DNA of 64,000 nucleotides from Ensifer sp. PDNC004 (GCF_016919405.1 NZ_CP070353.1:4088504-4152503); one strand, 5' to 3'. Counted from the first letter of the stretch, positions 47,410 through 56,295 are shown. The notes: generated by a model from the letters alone, not told the origin. Program-made: numbers and translations.

Positions 47410-48227
47410 CCGCGGTTGATGCACCGAAGCGCGACAGTGTCATGCGGCTCTTCCGGAAGGCTCACCGGGATTGGCCCACGTTTCTCTCCGACAGCGGGCC
47501 CGCGGCAGAGCGGGCGTTCTTCGCGCTCTCCGAGGATGACCAACACGTGGCTGCGGAGCGGCAGGGCGTGTATGTGGCGGCTGTTCGGCGCACCAAGGGC
47601 AAGATCTGCAGTTTCGCCATCTACTGCAAGGAGCGGCGTTGGGAGAAGCTGCCCGAGGACGACGAGCGAGATGCAGGGAAGGCATCCGTCGTCCTCTGCA
47701 AGCCCTTCGGGCCGGTTTGGGCGGGGCTGCGGATGCTGCGACTGCTCAAGGGGCCAGTGGATGTCGAGATACCTGCCGATATCAGGCAGACGGCGCGCAG
47801 CACGTTTGAGCGCCTTTGCGAGGTGAACGACGCGCACGCGCAAGCCTATCTCGCGCGAAAGGGCATCCGCCTCGATGACGACGGTGCCATGATCTTCCCG
47901 ATCGACTTCGAGGGTACTGAGTATCGCAAGCGCGCCCTTGAGACCGGTTACACGGAGGTCAGCCGGCTCGATCGTCTTCGCGGACCCGAGAGGGCGCCTG
48001 CCTGGTGCAGCGTGTTCCTGGAGCTGTGCGAGGCCGTGCCAGTCGGATGCGAGATGTACGAGCGCTGGCGCAGTCATCATGCGGCGATGGTCTGGCCCTT
48101 CGTTCCTGATCCTGCCTCGATGGAAGTCGTTTGGTTCCCGAAAGGTGGGCCGGACGGCCTGAATGAGTTTGAAGCGGCTGCGCGCGCGGCCATTGGCGGA
48201 GATCGGAGCCACAATGATGCAGCATAG
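47406..48227 (+). CDS. Prophage protein of unknown function (273 aa)
   Basis: 273 aa soluble protein, no recognised domain. Features: RAFFALSEDDQHVAAERQGVYV, an aromatic C-terminal part with ELCEAVPVGCEMYERWRSHH and FVPDPASMEVVWFPKGGP. ATGA overlap with the preceding gene supports the start. The last residues overlap the start of the NusG-like gene. Confidence 0.65.
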   Translation: MTAVDAPKRDSVMRLFRKAHRDWPTFLSDSGPAAERAFFALSEDDQHVAAERQGVYVAAVRRTKGKICSFAIYCKERRWEKLPEDDERDAGKASVVLCKPFGPVWAGLRMLRLLKGPVDVEIPADIRQTARSTFERLCEVNDAHAQAYLARKGIRLDDDGAMIFPIDFEGTEYRKRALETGYTEVSRLDRLRGPERAPAWCSVFLELCEAVPVGCEMYERWRSHHAAMVWPFVPDPASMEVVWFPKGGPDGLNEFEAAARAAIGGDRSHNDAA

Positions 48228-48870
48228 GGGAATAGTTGGCGCGCCGATTGCGACCGAATCGAAAGACGGCTTCAGGGATCGGATGCGACGAATCACCGGG
48301 AGCATGCTCGATGAGGGGGCTCTGGTGACGCTCAATTGCCGAATCAACGGCGGGAAAGCGCCTTGGTTTGCTCTTCGGGTGTGGACCGGCCGGGAAAGGA
48401 CTGTGGAAAAAACACTCGAAGAAATGGGTGTTCGGTCGCTTGTGCCTATGCGGAAAGGCCCTGATTACCGTCGTCGCGGTCGCATTATCGAGGGCTCTAT
48501 GATGCCCGTCATCCATGGTTACGTGCTTGTACAGATACTGGGACAGCCCGAGTATCTGACAGGGTTGCAGGGTGTCGAGCACGCCATAGACGTGCTCGGA
48601 GGGTGCGAAAATCCTAGGCGGCTAAGTGATAAAGAGGTCAACAGATTCAACGCGCTTGCATGCGGCGGTCGGTATGACTTCGAGCGTCGCGTCGAGATCG
48701 TTTTGACGGCGGGAGATCGGGTACTCATCACGGACGGGCCGTTCTATGACATGAAGGCCATAGTCGTCACCCCGAGTAGCAAGGGGTACGGAGATGTGGT
48801 GGTCTCGACCAGCATGATGGGACGAGAGGTTCCGGTGACGGTCCCTCTTGCATCGCTCGAAAAGTTATGA
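48214..48870 (+). CDS. NusG-family (NGN + KOW) protein, candidate phage antiterminator
   Basis: 218 aa. After a 47-residue extension, an NGN-like domain (about 48-150) starts APWFALRVWTGRERTVEKTLEEMGVRSLVP and has PVIHGYVLVQI and GVEHAIDVLGG; a KOW domain follows at about 164-218 (VLTAGDRVLITDGPFYDMKA). These are the parts of NusG/RfaH, which bind RNA polymerase and change pausing and termination. ATG 48214 (or 48217) follows CGGAG. It is the last early gene, directly upstream of a hairpin-rich leader, a terminator and the late genes, so late antitermination is inferred. Confidence 0.82.
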   Translation: MMQHRGIVGAPIATESKDGFRDRMRRITGSMLDEGALVTLNCRINGGKAPWFALRVWTGRERTVEKTLEEMGVRSLVPMRKGPDYRRRGRIIEGSMMPVIHGYVLVQILGQPEYLTGLQGVEHAIDVLGGCENPRRLSDKEVNRFNALACGGRYDFERRVEIVLTAGDRVLITDGPFYDMKAIVVTPSSKGYGDVVVSTSMMGREVPVTVPLASLEKL

Positions 48871-48904
48871 GAGTCATTTCGCCATTGGACAAGCTGATGA
48901 TCCT

Positions 48905-49035
48905 GCAGTGAGCCTCTGAGAACGCACGAGAGTGCGGGGAGAAATCCCGAGGTCGGTACACCGGTCAGCCCCAGCCCTGACAGTCTCCCAAGAGACGCAT
49001 CGATTCAGGGTCAGTGCGAAAGCTATGAGCAGACG
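48905..49035 (+). ncRNA. Candidate structured leader RNA upstream of late genes
   Basis: Untranslated segment with consecutive hairpins: CGCAC/GTGCG with GAGA loop (48923-48936), GGGA/TCCC with GAAA loop (48937-48948), GGTCGG/CCGGTC (48951-48966), and an outer CCCTGA/TCAGGG stem (48975-49010) enclosing GTCTC/GAGAC (48983-48996). No reading frame fits. It may be a loading site for the NusG-like protein or a phage RNA of another type. Confidence 0.5.
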
Positions 49036-49038
49036 ACA

Positions 49039-49062
49039 GGCGGCCAATAGGTCGCCTTTTCG
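49039..49062 (+). terminator. Intrinsic terminator before the late genes
   Basis: Stem ggcggcc (49039-49045) / ggtcgcc (49050-49056), one G-T pair, loop aata, followed by TTTT. It lies 13 bases before the HNH start codon, so transcription entering the late operon from upstream must pass it. Confidence 0.72.
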
Positions 49063-49074
49063 CTATCGGGTGTG

Positions 49075-49476
49075 ATGGTCTCAAAGCCTAAGTCATTCCG
49101 GCCGAGCGGCATGCCGTCAGCGGTGCAACGCGAACAGGCGTACGATCGGGAGCGGGATCAGCAGCCGTGGCGGAAGTGGTACAAGACGGCCAAGTGGCAG
49201 AGGGCGCGAGCGGAGTTTCTGGCCGACCCCGAAAACCAGTTCTGTGTTCGTTGCCGAGCCAACGGGCTGCTCAATCCGGGCATCTACCGCAAGGACGGCA
49301 CCCTCGAAACGAACCGCCGCCGCATGCACTTGGTAGTGAACCACGTGCAGCGGCATCACGGTGATGAGATGCTGTTCTGGGACCGGAACAATTGGGAGCC
49401 GTTGTGCCCCGATCACCACGACATCGACGTCCAGGCCGAAGAGCGGCAGGGGACCGGGGGTGGGTCAAAAGTCTAG
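49075..49476 (+). CDS. HNH endonuclease (late operon)
   Basis: 133 aa. The HNH site is VNHVQRHHGD, NNWEPLCPDHHD, with the CVRC zinc pair upstream (QFCVRCRANG). Such proteins lie directly before P27-type terminase small subunits in HK97-like phages and are needed for DNA packaging cleavage at cos ends. ATG 49075 (or GTG 49072) is the first start after the terminator. Confidence 0.9.
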   Translation: MVSKPKSFRPSGMPSAVQREQAYDRERDQQPWRKWYKTAKWQRARAEFLADPENQFCVRCRANGLLNPGIYRKDGTLETNRRRMHLVVNHVQRHHGDEMLFWDRNNWEPLCPDHHDIDVQAEERQGTGGGSKV

Positions 49477-49572
49477 ACCGCCCGAGGGCTAGACCGGTGG
49501 GTGTGCTCGCTCACGTCGCCGCGAAAATAGCGAAATCTTTTTTTTCTGACACGCCAACCGATGGAGGGCGAG

Positions 49573-50199
49573 ATGACACGTGGTCGTAAGCCTGACACCG
49601 ACCAGCAGCAGGCGGACAAAGGTGCGCCCGGAAAGCGGATGACCCAGAAGGACGTTGCAACAGTTCGGTCGAAAAAGGCGGTGGAGCCGATGTCCATCGG
49701 CAACGTCCGTCCGCCGAAGTGGCTCAAGCGGAGCCGCAAGGCTACCGAGGTTTGGAACGATCTGGCGCCGAAGCTTCAGCGCCTCAACCTCCTGACCGAC
49801 CTCGATGCCGGGCCGCTGGCGCGCTACTGTCGCTATGTCGTCGAGTGGATCGCGGCGGACGTGGCCGTCCAGAAGGAGGGTACCTGGTTCGACACCACCG
49901 ATACGAACGGGGCACCGACCAAAAAGCGGCACCCGGCATGGCAGGCCGCGCAGGACATTGAGAAGATGCTGCGCGACTTGGAAGCGACCTTCGGTATGCG
50001 TCCCGACGCCCGTTACAAAATCATGCGCGACCAGGCGGCGGCGCGTGGTCTGGGTGACCTTCCGCTCTGGGGCAATACGCCCGACCGGGATGAGGAGAAA
50101 TCGGGGGATGGTGCGCCGGCAACGACACAGCCCGACCCCGATGACATTATCGGAATTCTTGGCGCCCACAACTCGATGCCTCCCGGCTCGCTGAACTGA
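49573..50199 (+). CDS. Terminase small subunit, P27 family
   Basis: 208 aa. MTRGRKPDTD start and the helical core (PKWLKRSRKATEVWNDLAPK, LDAGPLARYCRYVVEW, YKIMRDQAAARGLGDL) match P27-type small terminases, which recognise phage DNA and start packaging. ATG 49573 follows GGAGGGCGAG; the ATG at 49561 would put this binding site inside the gene. Confidence 0.92.
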   Translation: MTRGRKPDTDQQQADKGAPGKRMTQKDVATVRSKKAVEPMSIGNVRPPKWLKRSRKATEVWNDLAPKLQRLNLLTDLDAGPLARYCRYVVEWIAADVAVQKEGTWFDTTDTNGAPTKKRHPAWQAAQDIEKMLRDLEATFGMRPDARYKIMRDQAAARGLGDLPLWGNTPDRDEEKSGDGAPATTQPDPDDIIGILGAHNSMPPGSLN

Positions 50200-50203
50200 T
50201 GCC

Positions 50204-51961
50204 ATGGAAGTCTCTGCTGTTGCGGTGCAGGCTGCTGCCGGTCATCGGTTGTGGCCGGAACCGGAGTGGGTCAAGGAAGCCGCTGACACCAAGGGGTGGG
50301 CGTGGGTTCGTCTTGCCTGGGAGCGATGCTCCCGCGTAGCCGGTTCTTGGTTTGACGAGGCGAAAGCGGCCGCAGCCGTTCACCTGTTTCCGAAGGTTTT
50401 CCGGCTGACGGATGACCGTTTCGCGGGTAAGCCCTTCCGCCTCGGTCTATGGCAAGAATGCATCGTCCGTCTTCTCGTCGGCTGGAAAGCGCCCATCGAG
50501 ATCGTTGACGAGCAGACCGGCCAACCGGCTTTCGTCCATGTCCGCATCTTCCGGCGCCTCATGCTGTGGGTGCCACGGAAAAACGGGAAGTCCGAGTTCC
50601 TGGCGGCGCTGGCGCTGCTGTTTTTCATTCTCGATGGCGTCGTTGGCGGGCAGGGCTATGTGTTCGCCCGCGACGAAAGTCAGGCCAAGATCATCTTCAA
50701 CAAGATGAAGGCCATGATCAGCATGGCGCCCAATATGGGCGACACGCAGATCTACAAGAAGTCGATCTATCTCCCGAAAATCCGGGCGTTGTTCGAACTT
50801 CTGACAGGAAAGCCCGAGGGAAAGCACGGGAAATCGCCGACCGTCATAGCGGGCGACGAGATGCACGAATGGGAGACGCCGGATCTGGCGAACTTCCTGC
50901 GGCAGGGCACCGGCACCCGATTGGAGCCGATCGAACTCTACGCGTCGACTGCCGGCGTCAAGTCGAACAAGACCGGCTATGCCCTCTGGGAGGAAAGCCT
51001 GTCGATCCTCGAAGGGCGGATCGATGACCCCTCGACGCTGGTTGTTATCTTTGCGCTCGATCCTGATGATGATTGGGCCGACGAAGCGAACTGGCCGAAG
51101 GCAAACCCGTCGCTCGGCATCTCGCCTACGATGCAGTTTCTGCGGCGCGAGGCGGCAATCGCTGCCGATAACCCGCGCGCCGAACAACACTTCCGGTGCT
51201 ACCACCTCAACCAGTGGATCGACGCGGTAACGCGCTGGCTCAGCCTGAAGAAGTGGGATGCATGCGCGACCAATAAGGAAGCCTGGAAGGAATGGCGTGA
51301 CGGGGTCGGGCTTGAAGGGAGAAGTTGTTTCGCAGCCTTCGACGTTTCCTCGAATGAGGATATCACGGCGCGAATTCTGGCGTTTCCACCCGATGACGAA
51401 TTTGATCGCTGGGTTCTGTCGGCCCGGTTCTGGGTGCCATCAGAGACAATCGCGAAGCGGTCGCGACAGGATCGTGTGTCCTATGACAAGTGGCTCGGTC
51501 TGGGGGCGATCGAAGAGACGCCTGGTGATTACGTTGACCAGGACTATGTGCGGAAGGCGCTTTTTGAAGACCTGGAGCGCTTCAATGTTACGCTGATCGG
51601 CTACGACCCGTGGAACGCCACCAAGCTCGTCACCGACATGCAGAAAGATGGAGTCGACGAAAGCCGATTTCAGTTGATGCGGCAGGGCATTCCCACGTTG
51701 GGGGAGCCTACGAAGCTCTTCGAGCGCCTGGTGATGTCCGGTCAACTGGACCACGGCGGCCATCCGGTACTCCGTTGGATGGCGGGCAATGTGGCCGTCA
51801 GGTTCGACGAAAATCTGAACTATGCACCGACTAAAAAGAAGAGCGCCGAAAAGATCGACGGCATCGTTGGCAGTGTCATGGCCGTAGGCCTGTCCATGGC
51901 CGACGACGTCGAAGGGCCGTCGGTTTATGAGCAACGCGGCATTCTGGAGATTGAAGTCTGA
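50204..51961 (+). CDS. Terminase large subunit
   Basis: 585 aa ATPase-nuclease of HK97-type packaging motors. Walker A-like PRKNGKSEF, Walker B IAGDEMHEWE, and a C-terminal RNase H-like nuclease with acidic residues in FAAFDVSSNEDITA and DGIVGSVMA. It threads DNA into the prohead and cuts it. It starts four bases after the small subunit and overlaps portal by TGATG. Confidence 0.95.
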   Translation: MEVSAVAVQAAAGHRLWPEPEWVKEAADTKGWAWVRLAWERCSRVAGSWFDEAKAAAAVHLFPKVFRLTDDRFAGKPFRLGLWQECIVRLLVGWKAPIEIVDEQTGQPAFVHVRIFRRLMLWVPRKNGKSEFLAALALLFFILDGVVGGQGYVFARDESQAKIIFNKMKAMISMAPNMGDTQIYKKSIYLPKIRALFELLTGKPEGKHGKSPTVIAGDEMHEWETPDLANFLRQGTGTRLEPIELYASTAGVKSNKTGYALWEESLSILEGRIDDPSTLVVIFALDPDDDWADEANWPKANPSLGISPTMQFLRREAAIAADNPRAEQHFRCYHLNQWIDAVTRWLSLKKWDACATNKEAWKEWRDGVGLEGRSCFAAFDVSSNEDITARILAFPPDDEFDRWVLSARFWVPSETIAKRSRQDRVSYDKWLGLGAIEETPGDYVDQDYVRKALFEDLERFNVTLIGYDPWNATKLVTDMQKDGVDESRFQLMRQGIPTLGEPTKLFERLVMSGQLDHGGHPVLRWMAGNVAVRFDENLNYAPTKKKSAEKIDGIVGSVMAVGLSMADDVEGPSVYEQRGILEIEV

Positions 51962-53319
51962 TGGACGATCGAATGCAGGTCTCGACGGAAAAGCCGCGCG
52001 TGCGCGTAAAGGCGGGTAGGTCGGAAATGGAGGCGGCAGCTTACGGCGCGCCCGCTTCGATTTCGAGCGAGAATGGCTTTTTCCGCCACATCGTACCGTC
52101 CAAGACGAACGCTGGCGTTCACGTGTCCGAGCACAATGCGCGGCACTATCCGATCGTCTACGCCTGCGTGAACCGCATCGCCAACCCTGTGGCCCATTTT
52201 CCGGTGCAGATCATGCGGCCGGCGAATGGCGGCGGGGTTGAGGAGGCGACAGATCATCCACTCGCGGCCCGGCTCAAGCTGCGACCCAACGACTACATGA
52301 GTTCTCGGACGCTTCGGAAAACGGTGCAGGGGCATGCTCTTCTTTGGGGCAACGGCTTCATCGAAATCGAGCGCAATCGGCGAGGTCAGTCTGTGGGGCT
52401 CTGGCCGTTGCTTCCCGATCGGACCGCGCCACGAAAGAACGGGGACCGGCTCGTTTTCGATACGTCGATCGACGGGAAGAGGTTCAGTCTCGACCATATG
52501 GACGTGATCCACATCATGGATCAGAGCCAGGATGGTTACGTTGGCCTGTCGCCGGTTGCTATGGCTCGCCAGGCTATCGGTATGGGCTTTGCGACCGAAG
52601 AGTTCGGTGGCAAGTTCTTTGCCAATGACGCCAAGTCGGGCGGCTTCCTCATGCATCCCGGCAAGCTCGGGCCGCAGGCTCAAGCGAACCTGCGCGGTCG
52701 CGACGGAGCGCAAAAGGCCGCGCCCGAGAACCCGGCTGCCGCCATCGAAAAGCAAGGCGGCCTAGACAACGCGCACCGGATCAAGGTGCTCGAAGAGGGG
52801 ATGAAGTGGATCCAGACTACTATCCCTCCCGAAGATGCTCAGTTTCTCGGTACACGAGAAATGCAGATCGCGGAAATCGCGCGCATCTACGATGTGCCGT
52901 TGATCCTGGTGCAAAGTCACGAAAAGTCGACATCGTGGGGCTCCGGCATCGAACAGCTGATGATCGGATTCTTCCAGCAGACGATCGCTCCGTGGATTGT
53001 CGCCTGGGAGCAGGAACTGAACTGGAAGCTGTTTACCGAGGCGGAGCGCCGTCGCGGCTACCACGTTAAGTTCCGGATGAATGCCTTGCTGCGGGGCGAC
53101 ATGGCCGCCCGGGCCGCCTTCTATAAGGCGATGTTCGAACTCGGCATGACCATGAACCAGATCCTGGCCCTTGAGGACATGAACGGCATCGGTCCCAACG
53201 GCGACGTCAATTTCGTGTCGAACAACGTCCAGACCGTCGAGCGGGCGATCAACCCGCCGGAGCACGCGCCGATCGGCCACAACGGTGGGCCTAAGATCGA
53301 GGAAGGAGACGATCAATGA
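51961..53319 (+). CDS. Phage portal protein (HK97 family)
   Basis: 452 aa, forms the ring through which DNA enters the capsid. Family features: YPIVYACVNRIANPVAHFPV, HALLWGNGFIEIERNRRG, DVIHIMDQSQDGYVGLSP, MAREI-type FLGTREMQIAEIARIYDVP and QLMIGFFQQTIAPW. The C-terminus ends IGHNGGPKIEEGDDQ, an unusual tail with the GHNGGP motif. ATGA overlap with the protease. Confidence 0.94.
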   Translation: MDDRMQVSTEKPRVRVKAGRSEMEAAAYGAPASISSENGFFRHIVPSKTNAGVHVSEHNARHYPIVYACVNRIANPVAHFPVQIMRPANGGGVEEATDHPLAARLKLRPNDYMSSRTLRKTVQGHALLWGNGFIEIERNRRGQSVGLWPLLPDRTAPRKNGDRLVFDTSIDGKRFSLDHMDVIHIMDQSQDGYVGLSPVAMARQAIGMGFATEEFGGKFFANDAKSGGFLMHPGKLGPQAQANLRGRDGAQKAAPENPAAAIEKQGGLDNAHRIKVLEEGMKWIQTTIPPEDAQFLGTREMQIAEIARIYDVPLILVQSHEKSTSWGSGIEQLMIGFFQQTIAPWIVAWEQELNWKLFTEAERRRGYHVKFRMNALLRGDMAARAAFYKAMFELGMTMNQILALEDMNGIGPNGDVNFVSNNVQTVERAINPPEHAPIGHNGGPKIEEGDDQ

Positions 53320-54209
53320 GGTATGCGCACATCCTGATGGCGGTGGCGTCTGAATTCTGGGCTATCGACGAGAATAAATTCGACCAGATCGTGTCGTTCC
53401 TAGCGTTGCAGGCAGCGGGCGAGAAGTTCTCCAACGAAGAACTGCAAGCCCGGATTTCCAAGCAAACCGAGCGTGACGTCGCTCGTCGCGAAGGCGCTGT
53501 CGCCGTATTGCCGTTGCGCGGTGTGCTCGCCAATCGCATGAGCATGATGAACGACATCTCCGGCGGCACCAGTTACGAGAGCTTCGCCCGCACCTTCGAT
53601 GCAGCGGTGTCGGCTCCGGACGTGAAGGCGATAATCCTCGATGTCGACAGCCCTGGCGGTGTTGTTTCCGGTGTTGATGAGTTGTCGCAGCGCATCTTTA
53701 GCGGGCGCGGCAGGAAGCCGATCATCGCGCACGTCAACTCGACAGCCGCAAGTGCGGCCTATTGGACGATCACTGGTGCCGATGAGGTTGTTCTCAATCC
53801 TTCGGCCGAGGTGGGTTCCATCGGCGTCATGCAGGTTCATGACGACGTCAGCGCAGCTCTTGAAAAGGCGGGCGTAAAACGCACGCTGACCGCCGTTCCC
53901 GAGTTCAAGGGCGAAGGAGCCCCGTTCCAACCGCTCAGCGACGATGCGAAAGCCCATCGTCTGGCGCGAGCGAACTTCTACTACGAAAAATTCGTAGGCC
54001 GCGTTGCCAGCAACCGCGGTGTGAGCGCTGCGACCGTCAAAAGCAGCTTTGGACGTGGCCGTATGGTCACCGCTGAAGACGCGGTTGGTCTCGGGATGGC
54101 TGACCGGATCGGAACTCTTGAAGAGACGATCGCACGCTTCGGGGTGTCTCCCGGCGCGACGGGGTCAAACTTTGCGCGCGAGCGCGAACGCAGAGCCCTC
54201 CAGATCTAA
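53316..54209 (+). CDS. Head maturation protease, S49 (SppA-like) family
   Basis: 297 aa. SppA-type core: AVLPLRGVL, AIILDVDSPGGVVSG and the nucleophile Ser in HVNSTAASAAYW, then VGSIGVMQVH; GRGRMVTAEDAVGLGMADRIG near the end. It should trim scaffold and capsid termini during head assembly. Located between portal and capsid as usual. Confidence 0.93.
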   Translation: MRYAHILMAVASEFWAIDENKFDQIVSFLALQAAGEKFSNEELQARISKQTERDVARREGAVAVLPLRGVLANRMSMMNDISGGTSYESFARTFDAAVSAPDVKAIILDVDSPGGVVSGVDELSQRIFSGRGRKPIIAHVNSTAASAAYWTITGADEVVLNPSAEVGSIGVMQVHDDVSAALEKAGVKRTLTAVPEFKGEGAPFQPLSDDAKAHRLARANFYYEKFVGRVASNRGVSAATVKSSFGRGRMVTAEDAVGLGMADRIGTLEETIARFGVSPGATGSNFARERERRALQI

Positions 54210-54310
54210 GCAGCAACATCCTCGCTTTTCAAAGTTTTCAGCGTTCCGGGGCCGGCCGGAGCGGGATCTGAACTCGTCTTTACCGGCGCCTCAGCAAACA
54301 GGAGTTCCCC

Positions 54311-55750
54311 ATGCTGAACAAACGTCATACCGCGCTGTTTGGCGGCGCGATCTTCTGCCTTGTCGCCGTGGCTGCGTGCGCGCTGGTGCTCTCCGGCGCA
54401 TCGGGACACGATGCCATCGCGTTTCTTACTGACCCGCACATGCAGCTGGCGACTCCCATGCTCGCGGCTCTTCGGGCCGATCGCGTCGCACTCGTCGACA
54501 AGATGAAGGCTATTATCGATACGGCCGAAGGAGAGGGCCGGGATCTGAGCGCGGAGGAGTCGGCCGAATTCGATGGGATGAAAGCCCAAAAGGAAGGCTT
54601 CGATCGTCGTATCGCTCGACTGGAGGATATGGAATCGACCACAGCCGCGCTTGATGCTGTCGTGCCGGCACATTCTCGTCGAGCGGCCATCGAGCGTGCT
54701 GGCGGGCCGGAAGCAAGCCGCGAGTTCGAGAGCATCGGCCATTTTCTGTCCGCCGTGCGTTTCAGCCCGAACGACCAGCGCCTGAACTTCGTTGAAGGCA
54801 TCGGCGCCCAGACGGACGATAACGGCATGCAAGCCGAAATGCGCATGGACAACGATCGGTCCGGCGGCTTCATGGTGCCGCAGCAGTTCCGCGACAGCAT
54901 TATGAGTGTGCAGCCGCAGGAAGCGTTGGTGCGGCCCCGCGCCAACGTCATTCCCGCCGGCACTCCCCCGGATGCCGGCATCACGATCCCGGTTCTCGAC
55001 CAGGGCGGAAGTGCTCCGGCGAACGTCTTTGGCGGCATGACGTTCAACTGGATCGAGGAAGGCGGCGATAAGCCCGAGACTGATGCCGAGCTTGGCACCG
55101 TCTCTCTCGCCCCGAAGGAAATCGCGGGTCACGTCACGCTGACCGACAAGTTTCTGCGCAACTGGCAGGCATCGGGGCAGTTCGTCGAACGATTGATGCG
55201 TGGCGGCGTTGCTGCTGCCGAGGATTGGGCCTTTCTTCGTGGAAACGGCAAGGCGCAGCCGCTCGGTGTGCTGAATGCTCCAGCAACCAAGTTCGTCAAT
55301 CGCCTGGTCGCAAATCAGATCGGCCTTGCCGACATCGTGGCCATGGTTGCCGTCATGCTGATGCGCGGCGGCTCTCCGGTGTGGTCGGCTCCTCAGTCCG
55401 CCTTGCCGCAGATCGCCAATTTGAAGGGGCCGGACGGCAAGCTGATCTGGATGGAGAACGCACGCGAAGGCTTTGCCGGGACACTTGCCGGCTATCCGCT
55501 GCGCTGGAACAACCGCGCACCCGGTCTCGGCCAGAAGGGCGATCTGCTGCTCGGCGACTACTCGAACTATCTGATCAAGGATGGTTCCGGCCCGTACGTG
55601 GCGGCATCGGAGCACGTCAAGTTCCTGCAGAACAAAACCGTCATCAAGATCTTCTGGAACGTCGATGGCGCGCCGTGGATGCACGCGCCGTTCAAGGAAG
55701 AGAACGGCTACGAGGTTTCGCCTTTCGTTGGCCTCGATATCCCGGCCTAA
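54311..55750 (+). CDS. Major capsid protein, HK97 family
   Basis: 479 aa. An N-terminal delta-like helical region (MLAALRADRVALVDKMKAII, EGRDLSAEESAEFD) precedes the HK97 fold: DNDRSGGFMVPQQFRDSIM, FNWIEEGGDKPETDAELGTV, AAEDWAFLRGNG, PLGVLNA and LLLGDYSNYLI. The first about 40 residues are odd: a hydrophobic helix (ALFGGAIFCLVAVAACALVL) precedes the normal start. ATG 54311 has an ideal AGGAG site; ATG 54440 gives the usual N-terminus but has no binding site. Confidence 0.93.
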   Translation: MLNKRHTALFGGAIFCLVAVAACALVLSGASGHDAIAFLTDPHMQLATPMLAALRADRVALVDKMKAIIDTAEGEGRDLSAEESAEFDGMKAQKEGFDRRIARLEDMESTTAALDAVVPAHSRRAAIERAGGPEASREFESIGHFLSAVRFSPNDQRLNFVEGIGAQTDDNGMQAEMRMDNDRSGGFMVPQQFRDSIMSVQPQEALVRPRANVIPAGTPPDAGITIPVLDQGGSAPANVFGGMTFNWIEEGGDKPETDAELGTVSLAPKEIAGHVTLTDKFLRNWQASGQFVERLMRGGVAAAEDWAFLRGNGKAQPLGVLNAPATKFVNRLVANQIGLADIVAMVAVMLMRGGSPVWSAPQSALPQIANLKGPDGKLIWMENAREGFAGTLAGYPLRWNNRAPGLGQKGDLLLGDYSNYLIKDGSGPYVAASEHVKFLQNKTVIKIFWNVDGAPWMHAPFKEENGYEVSPFVGLDIPA

Positions 55751-55829
55751 GCGCTGGTTCGCATGACCGCCCGGCATCCCGCCGGGCGGATATCCCCTCC
55801 AAATCCGTCATTGCAGAAAGGATATCGCC

Positions 55830-56243
55830 GTGCGCGATCTTGCAAACCACATCACGCTCAAGCGGGCGATCAGCCCCGCTGCTGCCGTTGCCGATAATAC
55901 GCCGATCGTCTCCCAGATCGTCGATCTCGCCGGTTTCGACAAAGCCATGTTTGGCATTCTGATCGGCGCTGTCGCAGACGCAGACGCGACCTTTGCCGTT
56001 CTCGTCGAACACGGTGATCAGGCAAACCTGTCGGACGCCGCAGCCGTTCCGGACAGCCAGTTGACCGGCACGGAAGCTGCCGCCGGCTTCAAGTACGATG
56101 ACGGCGACAAGACACGGAAGATCGGCTACGTCGGCCCGAAGCGCTATCTTCGTTTGACGATCACGCCGTCCGGTAATGCCGGCAATGCGTTCGTCTCCGC
56201 CGTCGCGATCCTTTCCGGCGCTCGCTACACCCTCGCATCCTGA
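55830..56243 (+). CDS. Phage structural protein of unknown function (137 aa)
   Basis: 137 aa beta-rich protein starting at GTG 55830 (AAAGGATATCGCC upstream). VSQIVDLAGFDKAMFGILIG and KRYLRLTITPSGNAGNAFV suggest a jelly-roll-like structural protein. It follows the capsid gene directly, a typical place for head decoration or fibre proteins; I cannot choose between them. Confidence 0.6.
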   Translation: MRDLANHITLKRAISPAAAVADNTPIVSQIVDLAGFDKAMFGILIGAVADADATFAVLVEHGDQANLSDAAAVPDSQLTGTEAAAGFKYDDGDKTRKIGYVGPKRYLRLTITPSGNAGNAFVSAVAILSGARYTLAS

Positions 56244-56295
56244 TCGCGCCCCGGCGCGGTGCGCGCCGTCGCCCTTCTCAACAGGAGAATGACCC

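Noticed and set aside
48905..49035. HEARO-type or tRNA-like RNA because an HNH gene follows
   Set aside because: The hairpins do not give a cloverleaf, and I cannot match the HEARO consensus by eye; kept as an unnamed candidate structured RNA.
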